Source: Micropterix aruncella (taxonomy: Eukaryota; Arthropoda; Insecta; Lepidoptera; Micropterigidae). Taken from it: a DNA stretch of 64,000 bases. The position numbers and the translations under genes were made by a program. The first letter of the stretch is position 1; each line of letters opens with the position of its first letter. The notes under the pieces were generated by a model that worked only from the letters and a program-made list of their open reading frames with translations, was not told where the DNA came from and made no database searches. Below are positions 1-9,866 of the stretch, one piece after another. Location of the stretch: assembly GCA_944548615.1 (NCBI GenBank), contig OX155960.1:26765833-26829832 (forward strand), read 5' to 3'.

Positions 1-39
1 CGGGTACAACAAACTCACCGCTGCCGCCGTCGCAGCCAG
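1..39 (+). CDS. internal coding exon of RG-rich host gene (left edge)
   Basis: The first 39 bases read as an exon ending in CCAG followed by the donor GTAACT. In the only phase that joins the downstream exons (two bases left over), it reads GYNKLTAAAVAA and then a split Arg codon. It is the first visible of four exons (1-39, 1216-1308, 2021-2100, 5664-5743) that splice in frame to a stop. The true start of the exon lies outside the window. I do not recognise the protein. The joined C-terminus is rich in Arg, Gly, Ser and Met, which suggests an RNA-binding tail. Confidence 0.55.
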
Positions 40-285
40 GTAACTATCCCTCTATCCCTCTCTCTCTTTCACACACCCTTTCTCTCTCTCACCCTCTCAC
101 CCTCCCCCTCTCTCTCCCCCTCCCTCTCTCTCTCCCCCTCCCTCTCTCTCACCCTACCTCTCTCTCTCACCCTCTTCCTCTCTTTCACCCCCTCTCTCTC
201 TCTCTCTCTCAACCCCCCTCCACCTCTCTCTCACCCCCACCCCTCTTTCTCTCTCACCCTCTCCCTCATCCAACCTGCAAATCAG
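40..285. repeat. CT-rich low-complexity tract in intron
   Basis: About 240 bases are almost purely pyrimidine (CCCTCTCTCT words broken by CACCC), starting just after the splice donor. It is a degenerate CT microsatellite on the coding strand and overlaps no coding feature. Confidence 0.9.
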
Positions 286-1215
286 CAAAGTGAGACATGG
301 TGGTTATAGTTATTATTCTTTATTGTGATGTCAAAGCTAAGTAAAACATTTATTGGAACTTTTAATTACCATTATACCCTTTAATTGTAGATTGTTGATT
401 TATAATTATTATAATTAATTTGTATTTAACTGTTCTTCTTCATTATTTATTTGGATTTTGCTGAATAGAATAATATGTAAACATGTTCCTGTTTAAAGAT
501 TAAGCAGTTTAGATGCTCTCTTTGCTGAATTTTAAAACAGATATCTATACTCATCATACTCGCAAAGAATTGCAGCCGACCAAAAATCCAAAGTCCCTTG
601 AATGTTTTCAGTTGAACAAGAATAGCTCTGGATTGTTCAGGTTGTGGGTTAGCAAATAAAATTAATTAAAATAGGCCACTTAGGATTGGATGTTTTCTTG
701 TGATCATAAAATCGGTATTTTTTAATCCAAAAAAAGAAAAAAATCGATTTTTAATTTTTGTGGGTTAGACGCTGCTTAACGCGGTCCATTTGGTCATTGA
801 TCTTAAATAAACAATTATGATGTGGTAGTCCTGGTTTTCCAGTTATTTTGTCCACAAATACTAAACATGTTAAGTAGGTAAGACATATTACTCCTTAAGG
901 AACATTGTTAATTGCCTAGGAAATTTTTATTGGAGCAATTTTCTATTGCTTTTTACACTGCTTTCCGCATCGTCAACCTCGTCGTGCCTGCATTCTATAT
1001 TAGTAACACCATCTGTCATAACCTCCTTTTTTTGTAAAGGGATTTCTCCTAGGTAGGGGTTTTCCCGCAGCTAATATGCTCATCTTGCCTAAAAAAAAAA
1101 TTCCGATAGGTGTCGATGGATTCGCGTAACAAAATTCGCGACAGTGTTATAAATACACTGTATAATTTTTTTTTTACAACTAAAATATTGACATTAAATT
1201 TAATTTTGTCTTTAG
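286..1215. other. intron, no recognised feature
   Basis: AT-rich intronic sequence between the first two visible exons of the RG-rich gene. I see no TE coding remnant or clear terminal repeat. It ends with an ordinary acceptor (TTTTGTCTTTAG) directly before 1216. Confidence 0.6.
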
Positions 1216-1308
1216 GGGCAGAAACATGCGGACCAGAGGTATGCCTGTGCCAGACAGAGGAAGATTTGCATCTTCAGTACCGCAGCAAGCGTCTCACTAT
1301 CGTAATAT
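1216..1308 (+). CDS. coding exon of RG-rich host gene
   Basis: The exon is bounded by TTTGTCTTTAG at the acceptor and AT|GTAAGT at the donor, both close to consensus. With a split Arg codon at its start it reads GRNMRTRGMPVPDRG, continues RFASSVPQQASHYRN and ends with AT of a split Met codon. The next exon supplies the G, so the phase agrees. Another frame is also open here but does not join the downstream exons. RGR and RTRG spacing resembles RG-rich tails of RNA-granule proteins. That is a compositional resemblance and does not identify a family. Confidence 0.7.
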
Positions 1309-2020
1309 GTAAGTACACCTTTAAAATGTTTTTTGGTTTATTTTAAGTCGTGAAGTTTTTTAATAATCTTGACCATGACACAGTATTGAGTACTTTGTAT
1401 GTATAGCCACTCCCTGCTGCTCGCTAATTCGCCCTTCCCGCCGCAACCCTCCCACCTTCCCCCAACAGCAACCTCCCATCAGCTACTGATTAAGGAAGGT
1501 CTGTGATGCCAGGCGATGTGTTTATTTTGTTTAAGTAGGTACCTAAAGATTATTTGGTGAGTGAAATAGGTGTTGACTGTTAAGTACACAGAGGTAGAAA
1601 ATTCTTGTAATTTTTTCAGAACCCCCTAGACCATTTTGTGCTACATGTACCTACGAGGTGTGATTAGAAAGTTTTAAGACTGAGCTTGTTATTTCAAAAT
1701 GGCAGTACATACGAGCTGTTTTAAGAGATCTCCTGGAAAGTAATCCCCTCCTGACCGAACACACTGACTACAATGGTATTTTCATTTTTGGAAGCAATTC
1801 TGGAAATGTTCATTTCTAACCTTTAGGGTGAGCATGACCCTTCATATGTTTGAATAGGTATTCTGCGATGCGATGCGATCGGACATGTAATTTGGTTCAA
1901 GCATCCATAGTGTGACCATGCTGGTCATTTTCTAAAGCTATATTTACATCTGTGAGAGTCGTTTTCTTCTTTTTCTATTAACAGTTATAAAATGCATTTA
2001 ATTTGTTTACAAATTTTTAG
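1309..2020. other. intron, no recognised feature
   Basis: An intron of about 710 bases with no TE coding sequence that I can recognise. It ends with a T-rich acceptor (AAATTTTTAG). Confidence 0.6.
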
Positions 2021-2100
2021 GCGTGGCCGCGGAGCATGGGGAGCAAATGAGATGGCTAATTCTAGCCACTTTGTCCATTTTTCACAAGGATCACAATACG
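2021..2100 (+). CDS. coding exon of RG-rich host gene
   Basis: The exon lies between acceptor AAATTTTTAG and donor TACG|GTAATA. It completes the split Met and reads RGRGAWGANEMANSS, then HFVHFSQGSQY, leaving one base (G). That base joins GA of the last exon to give Gly. Two consecutive splice junctions that keep phase, with an RGRG motif next to the RG-rich exon before it, make this a convincing spliced gene. Confidence 0.75.
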
Positions 2101-2391
2101 GTAATATTTATATATTAATTCATTAATTAATTGATGATGATGGAGGATGAGGTGGTGTTGGCCAAACTTTCTGTCATCTTGCCTGCCCAATGCGTTTTAC
2201 TCCTATCTGGTAGCCTCCTCGAAGAGGGGCTTTTCCTGTCAGAGCCGCTGTAAGCTTCTGCCACAGCTGTAATCCTGCAGTCGGAGGCGGTTGGTATCAG
2301 AAGATAGCGGATTCGGGGGAATACCTCGGGCGGAACTGGGCGGTTGGAGCACTATTTGCACTTGCGGTAAAAGCGGAGAAAGACCCAGCCG

Positions 2392-2805
2392 GCGAATAAC
2401 CAGGGGGCGTCTGGAGACGTATGTTTCCTATGACAGCGGAGGGTAGTTGTCGACGTGACTTCTTCAACCCTTGAATTGATCCATCGGCCACCCGATCCTG
2501 AGTGACAATGGCGGACAAGGGTGTCGCGGTCTGCAAAATAGTCAAATTGAATAACTGCTTATGTCAGGTAGAGGCCGCGCAAGCGAACTCGAACCCGCGA
2601 CCGAGGACAGAGGTCAGAGAAATCTGGACAGATCTGACAGTAAGGGCGTGAGGTAAGGCGTTGGTTTCTTACGGACGCAATGGTGGAGCTAGTTCGTGGG
2701 CTTTGTTGTCCCTAATTCTGTGCGTAAATCACCTCATGGCTGAAAGAATGATCTATATCGTTATACCAGCCTGAGGTGTTGGGTCCGCCCATTGCAGATG
2801 ACAGC
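2392..2805 (+). repeat. copy 1 of the seven-locus same-strand repeat family
   Basis: Shared words with the other copies include GCGAATAACC near the left edge, CAGGTAGAGGCCGCGCAAGCG, GGTAAGGCGTTGG, and AATGATCTATATCGTTATACC near the right end. It lies in the last intron of the RG-rich gene. No coding capacity is conserved between copies. Other copies are at 25668, 39320, 49672, 50259, 52560 and 57250, all in this orientation. Confidence 0.75.
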
Positions 2806-2814
2806 TCCAAAGTT

Positions 2815-3205
2815 GATATTGACACTGCTATACTCGCCATTCATAGATAGGCTACAGTAGCATCTACAATTCTCCAAAAGAGCCGAAGGGCATTGAAGAT
2901 TGAAGGAAAATGTGGAAAATTAAGACTAAAGAAGCCAAATCCATCCACGTGACATTCACCAATAGGAGAGAACCATGCCCGCCAATACTGCTGAATTATA
3001 GACAAATCCCACAAGCCGATGAAACAAAATATCTGAGTCTTCATCTGAACAAACGGCTAACATGGAGAAAGCAATTATTTACAAAGCGCAATCAGTTAAC
3101 AACCCCGCAGAATGTACTGGCTCATTGGCAGGAAGTCCCGGTTATCACTGCAAAACAAACTACTTCTGTACAAGCCTATTAGCAAGCCAATCGGGTTCTA
3201 TGGAA
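2815..3205 (+). pseudogene. Jockey-like non-LTR reverse transcriptase fragment
   Basis: Reading across frameshifts gives typical RT thumb and post-RT sequence: DTAILAIHR, EAKSIHVTFTNRREPC, PPILLNYRQIPQADETKYL, then WLIGRKSRLSLQNKLLLYK. These match the region after the FADD box in Jockey-clade elements as I know them. Stop codons and shifts make it a dead fragment. Its continuation (IEILQRF...) resumes at 4307, after an insertion complex of about 1.1 kb. Confidence 0.75.
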
Positions 3206-3324
3206 TTGTTATTACCCTTTATTGTGAAAGTTCACAATGGGCAGGTTTATTATGTTACGACAATCTCTTATTATTATTTTATTTGTTGTGTGTGGCTTTT
3301 CTAAGGTCTTTATAAGCCTTCTAA

Positions 3325-3593
3325 CCCTTCAGGCCTCGGCCCCTCAGCCGATTGAAAAGTTGATGTCCCAAAAAATTTTTGTAAAAATTAGTAAAAAAAT
3401 TGAATTATTGTCTCACCAAAACATTAATTACTGCCAAACCACTGTACCCATAATTAAAATAAAACATATTAACATAATAAAACAATAAAATAAAACAAAT
3501 TATATTAAAATTAAATTAAAACCGTCACGCTGAATCGGGGCCGTGACGCTGAATCGTGTTGTGGCCGATATCGGCCAATTGGGGCTCTAGGGG
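3325..3593 (+). mobile_element. TTAA-flanked MITE, copy A
   Basis: Ends are CCCTTCAGGCCTCGGCC and, reversed, CCCCTAGAGCCCCAATTGG, with TTAA on the right (3594-3597) and CTAA on the left. TTAA target sites and CCC termini are features of piggyBac-type elements. The interior is AT-rich, about 270 bp, with no ORF. It is nearly the mirror image of the copy at 4042-4302. Confidence 0.75.
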
Positions 3594-3635
3594 TTAACAC
3601 TGCGACCATTGCTGATCTATTGTGTTCGCCACCTA

Positions 3636-3850
3636 CTATAGTTCTGCGCTAAGCCTCGTGTCATTTAAGAACCTCAACAGGCTTTTGGCGCCAGATTGTT
3701 TTACCTCCTCAGGTTGGAGGTAATGCCCACCCAGGTGGGTGTATCTTTTACGCATCAGCGGGCCACAGTTGCACATGAGGTGCAGGGGAGTTTCCTCTGC
3801 CCCTTGGCAGAACCTGCACATTTTCGTGTCCCACTTCGTGATAATCTCTT
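3636..3850 (-). pseudogene. C-terminal zinc-knuckle tail of a non-LTR ORF2
   Basis: The minus strand encodes a short frame with MCRFCQGAEETPLHLMCNC and then LLRFLNDTRLSAEL before a stop. A C-x2-C-x8-H-x3-C knuckle after RT or RNase H, followed by a short helical tail, is typical of insect I/R1/LOA-type elements. Only the C-terminus survives. It lies between two inverted MITE copies, opposite to the surrounding Jockey-like fragment, so it arrived separately. Confidence 0.65.
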
Positions 3851-4041
3851 ACAACCAGCCCTAATTTGAAGTGTGTGTATGTATGTGTGCATGTAACCGT
3901 TTATGTAAGTGTATGTCTTGTTATTGCATTCGATCGACAGAATTCAAATGCAATTTCAAATGCAAGTGTGGGCTCTGCTTCACAATCGCATACACTTCAC
4001 AATTTTCAAAATCCAACTCTAGGGCACTGCTTCATACTTAA

Positions 4042-4302
4042 CCCCTCAGGCCCCGATTGGCCGATATCGGCCACAACACGATTCAGCGTGACGGCCCCGT
4101 CAAATTTAATTTTAATTTAATTTGTTTTATTTTATTATGTTTTATTATGTTAATATGTTTCATTTTAATTATGGGTACAGTGGTTTGGCAGTAATTAATG
4201 TTTTGGTGAGACAGTGTCGTAATTCAATTTTTTTACTAATTTTTACATTTTTTTTTTGGGTCAGCAACTTGTCAATCGGCTGAGGGGCCGAGGCCTGAAG
4301 GG
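4042..4302 (-). mobile_element. TTAA-flanked MITE, copy B (inverted)
   Basis: Perfect TTAA lies on both sides (4038-4041 and 4303-4306). The termini are CCCCTCAGGCCCCGATTGG and, reversed, CCCTTCAGGCCTCGGCC. The interior is the reverse complement of copy A at 3325-3593, including the words GGCCGATATCGGCC and CACGCTGAATCG. No coding capacity; piggyBac-like MITE by termini and target site. Confidence 0.85.
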
Positions 4303-4306
4303 TTAA

Positions 4307-4545
4307 ACATAGAAATATTGCAGCGTTTCCAGACAAAAGTCCTTTGTGTAATAGTAGATGCACTAGTAGATGCACCCGGGTTCATTACGGAGACTCTCCA
4401 CAATGATCTGAGAATCCTTACAATCAGTAAGGAAGATACGAAAGTGGCCAAAAATGACAAAATGTGGCTGAAAATGCACCATGATGGCACAAATGATAGT
4501 ACTCGATGACTAAAAAGGAGAATGCCTGCAGATTTGGTAGTAGAT
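4307..4545 (+). pseudogene. Jockey-like ORF2 C-terminal fragment
   Basis: The frame starts right after MITE B and reads IEILQRFQTKVLCVIVDA, then ETLHNDLRILTI, and after a gap HHDGTNDSTR-stop-LKRRMPADL. This matches the C-terminal domain of Jockey-clade ORF2, where IEILQRFQ...VLR and LKR..P.DL recur. It is probably the continuation of the fragment at 2815-3205. Confidence 0.7.
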
Positions 4546-4785
4546 TGATCAGGATGCCCCACAATATCTGCAACATATAGTCAACACAAACGAGGAGCAC
4601 CACTACTCATAAGCACTTGCGTCCCAAAACAATGACAACGTTTGCGCAAAGACACTTTTCATACATAGCGCCCAAGATTTTTAATAAATTCGGAATGGAA
4701 AAAAAAAAATAAACAAATTTTTCCACTACTGTTGGAATTCGGAAGACATGAGATTGAGGTGCTCGTCTCCGTCATTCTCCATTAA

Positions 4786-5089
4786 CCCGTTGAGTTTGAG
4801 TCAACCAAATCTGGTCGCGAAACAATTATCCGTTGAGTACGAGTCGACCAAATCTGGTCGCGCGTTTTTTTCACTTCTATGACGTTCTCATATTTATTCA
4901 GAATTATCTAATTGTTTTACAAAATGATATTTCAATATTCTATATTCGAAATTTCAATGCAACCATTGTGCAGTTGTTCTTTTTATGATTGGTGTAGTAG
5001 TTTCGTAGTTATAGTACTTTAAGGTCGATGTCGCCGAAAATCCTGCAGGAGACAGATGCATCCATGAAAATACCCATTTACTCCAAGGG
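4786..5089 (+). mobile_element. TTAA-flanked MITE, second family
   Basis: TTAA occurs at 4782-4785 and 5090-5093. The termini are CCCGTTGAGTTTGAGTC and, reversed, CCCTTGGAGTAAATGG. The left end holds a tandem duplication of about 40 bp (CCAAATCTGGTCGCG twice). No ORF. It differs in sequence from the pair at 3325 and 4042. Confidence 0.65.
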
Positions 5090-5539
5090 TTAAAAGCGTA
5101 ATATTTAACCGGACAACTAAATCTTCTCTTTTTATTTGTTGCTTCTAGGATTATTACTATCTTTTTTTTCTGTATTATTTATTGACTAGCAACTTGACTA
5201 TTTTAATTACTACTTCTTTTTACTGGCTTTTTATTTTATTTTAGTTTTTTAAATTATTACCTCTACATATGTTATTTTTCTCTATTTACTGATTATCAAT
5301 TATAATTATATTGTATTTTATTATTATTATTATTTTAATAATATTTTAACTGGTTATATTTTGTTTTTTTTTATTACTTTTTTATTTTTCAACATGATTA
5401 TGAATTAGGTATTAGATATCATTAAAATAACTCTTGAAGTTTTTACTACGTATTTATTAGAGTTATTAGATTTACTTTTTTTTTTTTTTTTTACTTGTTC
5501 TTTTTCTCAGTAATAGTACTTTAATAAGCGTGCGCACAG

Positions 5540-5656
5540 TATAAAACGTAAAAAGTGACCTAGTCGAATCTACCTTGGTACAGGCTTCGGCCTAGTTAGG
5601 CATTTTTTTTTGGAAAATTACTTATGAAAATAAATTTATTCTTATTCTTATTTTTA
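5540..5656 (+). mobile_element. LINE 3' end with TTATTC tail, next to a splice acceptor
   Basis: The word CAGGCTTCGGCCTAGTTAGGC, followed by T-run, AATAAATTTATTC and repeated TTATTC, is the conserved 3' end also found near 15888, 43725 (plus) and 47705, 63345 (minus). Only the last ~100 bases are present. The repeated tail runs straight into the acceptor of the last exon at 5664. Confidence 0.65.
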
Positions 5657-5663
5657 ATTTCAG

Positions 5664-5743
5664 GAAGCGGCAGCTGGAATCACATGTCGAGAGGGAGAGG
5701 CCATCGCGGATTACGACACATGAGAAACTCCTTCATGAGGTAG
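5664..5743 (+). CDS. terminal coding exon of RG-rich host gene
   Basis: After acceptor TTTTTAATTTCAG the exon completes a split Gly codon and reads SGSWNHMSRGRGHRGLRHM, RNSFMR and TAG at 5741-5743. RGRG and RGLR continue the composition of the upstream exons. The preceding intron is about 3.6 kb and full of TE remnants. No family assigned. Confidence 0.75.
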
Positions 5744-5775
5744 CATCGTCTCTAAACATTATCCGGCTGATAAAT

Positions 5776-5850
5776 TAAAGTGATTGGACTTGTTTGCGAG
5801 TTGTATTTATACTCCATTCCGTGTTATGCAATAATAAAAGTAAATAAAGA
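5776..5850 (+). terminator. candidate 3' UTR and polyadenylation signals
   Basis: ATTAAAG begins near 5776 and AATAAAAGTAAATAAAG near 5831, 35-110 bases after the stop codon of the RG-rich gene. These are plausible poly(A) signals, but the cleavage site cannot be placed from sequence alone. Confidence 0.4.
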
Positions 5851-6059
5851 ATTCTAAGGGCCAGGACAACTATTAAAATTATGAAAAAATAGCTGTTTCC
5901 AAGATATAACCGAATCAAGATGTCATCCAAGGTTTTACATGAGGTAGCTAATAGAATAATAATATTTCCAAATAGAGTAATAATATTAGTCAAACTGCAA
6001 ACAACAATTTTATTAAAGTCATTGTCTTGTTCAACGGTGTATTTATGGTTACAGTTCCG

Positions 6060-6175
6060 TTAATTGTACCGCAACGAAAATAAAGTGAACCGACCAAGAA
6101 TCGAATTCTGAACCTTTCGATGCGACCGATCAGGCGACCTAACCACTATTCCACCACGCGGCGGTCGCACTCCAA
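6060..6175 (-). repeat. tRNA-like SINE head
   Basis: On the minus strand TGGTGGAATAGTGGTTAGG resembles a pol III A box and GGTTCAGAATTCGATTC a B box. The acceptor stem does not pair, so this is not an intact tRNA gene. It fits the tRNA-derived head of a SINE. Confidence 0.5.
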
Positions 6176-6231
6176 AGTTTGTCAACCCCTGCTTAGTCGG
6201 CAATGACCGGTTTCAAGTGGGAGTTTAGCCC

Positions 6232-6651
6232 AGTCGAATTAAGATTAGACCCGGAAAAAAATTAAGTAGCAATTTTCCTTTGGAATTCGTTGGGGGGTCA
6301 CTGGTAGTATAAATTTTGTTTTGAGTGGTACTCAATCCGTTGCGTCATCCGCCATCTTGATTTTAAGGGTCAATGTTTATTTATTAAATACCTCGTTTAT
6401 TTTCAATTTCACACAAAAAATGGTAATTACAAAAGTTGTTAAGAATTCAATTTCCTAAAATTTTGGTTCTTATCATTTTTTTCCTAGGATCTATATTTTC
6501 CGATTTATATGGGTATTTGGGGAAAAGAGGGTGAATTTTTGTTTATTATTATTAACAACTCGTTTATTTTCAATTACAAATTTTCCTTCGGAATTCCGAA
6601 GGAAATGCCCAAGGAAAATTTGCTACTTAATTTTTTTCAGCTAATTCGACT
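6232..6651. mobile_element. MITE with ~55-bp imperfect terminal inverted repeats
   Basis: The left end AGTCGAATTA ... AAAAAATTAAGTAGCAA is mirrored on the right as TTGCTACTTAATTTTTTTC ... TAATTCGACT. Length 420 bp, no ORF. No clear target duplication. Confidence 0.65.
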
Positions 6652-7232
6652 AGTTGTCATAAAGAAGAATCGATGCTAAGCTAACTTATTTACCTTTATT
6701 ATCGTTTCTCGTGGAATAAACTTTATATTCTGTAAATTTTGATGTTTTAAGATTTCATTAAAATCATTAAAAGCCAAGTGATAATTTACAAGTTATAGTA
6801 AGTTTAGATGTGGAAATGTGTAGTATGTATATTATGATTATGAATAAATAGATAATAGATATTTAATAAATTTTGAAATTAACGATCTGTTCATTTATTT
6901 ATTACTTGCATTTTATTATTTTATAAAGGAAGCCTGTTTATACTATGAATTATGTTACGATATATACTTATGATGACATCATAAGAAAAAAAGGTGCAAC
7001 TGCCTGACAATTTGCGGCAAGTAAAGGCGCATCTGCCTGTATTTTTAATATTTTTGTAGAAGCTTCATTTCCGGAGTATACTAAGAAATAGATGGGTAAT
7101 GGAAAATTATTTCATAGGGTTAAAAGGTGAAAAGACACGTTTTACAATTGCTAAGGTGAAACGATTCAATTGTTCCATCTTGACTATTTTTTGAAAGAGA
7201 TATAGTGCATTTTTGTAAATGAAAAGACTTAA
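6652..7232. other. AT-rich stretch without recognised features
   Basis: AT-rich sequence; no ORF of interest, no terminal repeats and no TE coding remnant recognised. Confidence 0.5.
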
Positions 7233-7373
7233 CCCGACTGATGTGACCCGTCCATCATTGGATGCAAGCCTACCTACGGCGGAATGTGAGCGTTCCAATA
7301 TTGGATATAAAATCCAATATAAACTATCACACGCAGAAGTGACGGCTGAATTTTTACCCCGCGATAAGAGGGG
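7233..7373. mobile_element. short TTAA-flanked MITE remnant
   Basis: TTAA at 7229-7232 and 7374-7377 encloses 141 bp with ends CCCGACTGATGTGACCC and, reversed, CCCCTCTTATCGCGGGG. It shares target type and CCC ends with the three elements at 3.3-5.1 kb, but not their sequence. Confidence 0.45.
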
Positions 7374-8044
7374 TTAATTGGCATATACTCCTAACGAGCT
7401 TCATGTTAAATATTTTTGTCTTACTTCGAATGGACATAAGTGATTACTTACGCCTTTTCTACTTCTTTTATCTCCTGAGGGTTGCAGCTGCTAGTGTAGG
7501 CACCGCCTGCTGGCTCCGGCGTCTGAAGAAAAGCCTCGTGCCTTCCCAGGTTGCTCCTTGTGCGGCCAGGGATGCTCCCGAGGCTCTCGAGGTGTCCTAG
7601 GTCTCCTAGGTGTCTACGACGCGGTTCAGACAGAGGCCATGCGGCGCGGACGCTACGAGACCAAAATATTTACAAGAGGCATTCAGTCGCTCAGGCATCG
7701 CGAAACCGTGCAAAGATGCATTAAATCCTATGCATTAACCGCTATCTCTACATTTTAAGTCACATAATGCGATTGAAGCCATATAATTTTTTGTAATATT
7801 TCTCGACTAACTCACAAAAATCAATGTTGAATTCCAACGTCGTGCATTTTAATTGGAGGTCCGATGCCACTCATCGCTTGGGCGCATCGCTTGCGACCGT
7901 CGAGAAGACCCCCTGCGAAACGTCACTTCTGTGTATTGGCTGTACCATATGGGATCGTAATGTATTTTCTTATGCGTACATAATATATTTACACTGACTA
8001 AAAAATTTAAACTATATTTTCTGCGAACAATATTATATTCACTC
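7374..8044. other. unassigned; GC-richer patch 7480-7700
   Basis: The 7480-7700 part is GC-richer than its surroundings and open for about 65 codons in two frames, but I recognise no protein there. The rest is AT-rich and featureless. Confidence 0.4.
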
Positions 8045-8975
8045 ACTATAAATAAAAATAAAATACAAATGGATCTGCAATGGAAATAAAGACTGGAGTT
8101 GGGCACATCACAATATTATCATTACACTTCAGAGGGGTGAGCGGAGGACTCTGGACTAAAGACCGGCAGTGGTAGGTTTAGGACAGCTGTCTTGCCACAT
8201 GTAAGCGTCTACCTTACCACCCATTCACAACCCACTTCAAAGCAATAGAATTTGTGATGCGGAAAATGCAGTTTTAGAATTTTCCTAGGAAGAAGATGAT
8301 TATTTTCTTGTAGATACCAAGATCTTTAAAGAGGTGAAACAGAGATTGGCTGGCAGGCCACAAGCGCCAACTTCCACCGCATGCAGGTGAACAGTGAAGC
8401 CGTTCCGAATGATGGCATTTGCGAGTGGTATTTATTTAATTTGTACTCGTTTTCTTTTGGGATATGTGATTCCCATGGAACAGTTAATTCTACAATAAGG
8501 TCCATCTTCCGAGATAGACAGCAAAGATTTATTTCTGGACGGAGGGCTGTGCATCCGAGACTTTCAGTGAATTTATACTGCTTAGAGACCGAGTCGACCT
8601 CCAGAATCCAATCTGAAGCTTTCTTGAATATTGATAAAGTTTTGTAGAGAAATGTTTTTTGTCTTTAGAGCCACCCTGCACAAACTGTATTGGGGGTTTG
8701 GAGTATACTATCAAACTCTTGTTGGCACGAGCCACTGAGAGTCTAATTACCTCTAGAATTACAACAAGGACTTTGTCGTGGTGGTAAGCGTACCGTCCTT
8801 GATCTAAGGCCACCTTGCAGCCAGTTAGAATATGTATAGCTGTGCAAGGGGTATTGCTACAAAGGGGACAAGAATATCATCAGAATAGCTCCAACGAGGG
8901 AGGCTACTAAGGTCTGGAATTTTAAAAGGCATATTTCAGCATCCTGTCATACAAAATTTCCTTCCAGTGCAATGT
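8045..8975 (-). mobile_element. 3' fragment of the R2/R4-like retrotransposon
   Basis: This matches the 3' part of the element at 18545-21994 over about 900 bp in the same orientation, from the 3' UTR (GGTAGGTTTAGGACAGCTGTC) through the endonuclease domain to the zinc-knuckle region. Frames are broken by indels, but ALDQGRYAYHHDKVL and ARANKSLIVYSKPPIQF remain, against ALDQGRYTYRHDKVL and ARANKGLTVSSKPPIQF in the intact copy. Its 3' tail is TAAATAAAAATAAAA. It is 5'-truncated, joining mariner sequence near 8975. Confidence 0.85.
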
Positions 8976-9479
8976 TTAATTTTCTTCGCCGTAATATTTC
9001 CTAGTCTCCCCCCAACTCAATGCACTTGTTCCAATTTCCCGGTAATGCAAATTCCCCCTAAAAAAATATTTCTCTTGGTCTGCAAAGAATTCCATTCACG
9101 GCGCACTTTACTGCACAATCGCCCTCAAACCGCTTCCCTTGAAGGTGAGACTTCAAATTTCGGAACAGGTAGAAGTCACTAGGGACCAGGTCAGGGCTAT
9201 ACATATTTACTCCCTATTAAGTCTGTGACATGTGGGGATGGTTGAGCACCAAAAACCCATACTCCCTTACGGTAGTGACAGCTTTGATGCACTTGTGCAC
9301 AGGGGCGTTGTCATGCAGAAGCAGCACCCCTAACGTCAACATTCTACGTTTTTTCTCCTGATAGCGTCCCTTAAATTGTGTAGAGTTGATGCGTAGGCTT
9401 CGCCAGTGATGGTTTTCTTAGCTTCCATATAACCAATCAGCAGTATACCCTCCCTGTCCCAGCATATGGTGGCCATGAT
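8976..9479 (-). pseudogene. mariner transposase, C-terminal half
   Basis: Minus-strand reading gives MATICWDREGILLIGYMEAKK, then in shifted frames LLHDNAPVHKC, SPDLVPSDFYLFRNLKSHL and NWNKCIELGGD. DNAPVHK and the PSDFYLF block carry the second and third catalytic acidic residues of the mariner DDD triad. Several frameshifts and stops make it dead. The N-terminal half is at 9867-10530, on the other side of a 387-bp insertion. Confidence 0.85.
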
Positions 9480-9866
9480 TTAACCACCAAAATAGTCAAT
9501 CCTTTATTAAGGAGGTACGTGAAAAGCTGATTATCAGATCGGATTGAATTAGCATGCACATACAAGCACTCACAAGCGCATTCGCACTACAGATACACAC
9601 ACCCACATACACATACATACACGCACACACACACACATGCACACATACACGCTCTCCATCACACCAACACCCATACACTCGCACAGTGGTTTCAACTGTT
9701 AGTTTTAAATTCTTTTTGGTTTTCTTTGTATTGTATTGTTTAGCATATTTGGTAATCCTTATATCAAATAATTTAAAACATCTTTGGCTTTACTACTGTT
9801 TTATATTATGCTTATATGTTATTTTTTATGCTGTATGTTTTTAACAAAAATAAAATAAATATAAAA
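9480..9866 (+). mobile_element. SINE-like repeat, uninterrupted copy (empty site)
   Basis: A 387-bp insert within mariner, flanked by ATGAT at 9475-9479 and 9867-9871. It begins TTAACCACCAAAATAG, holds a CA-rich microsatellite (9590-9655) and ends in an A-rich tail (AAAATAAAATAAATATAAAA). The repeat at 18199-18544 plus 21995-22048 is the same family but carries the R2/R4-like element between TTACTG and TATTATGC. No ORF; an RNA-polymerase III promoter is not evident. Confidence 0.8.

Noticed and set aside
6060..6175. Intact tRNA gene
   Set aside because: A- and B-box words are present but acceptor and anticodon stems do not fold properly; a SINE head fits better.
7403..7758. Possible host exon in GC-richer patch
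   Set aside because: Two overlapping open frames but no recognised motif and no convincing splice sites.
9496..9684. Cys/Val-rich frames over CA microsatellites (also 18302-18490)
   Set aside because: Low-complexity translation of CA/GT repeats.
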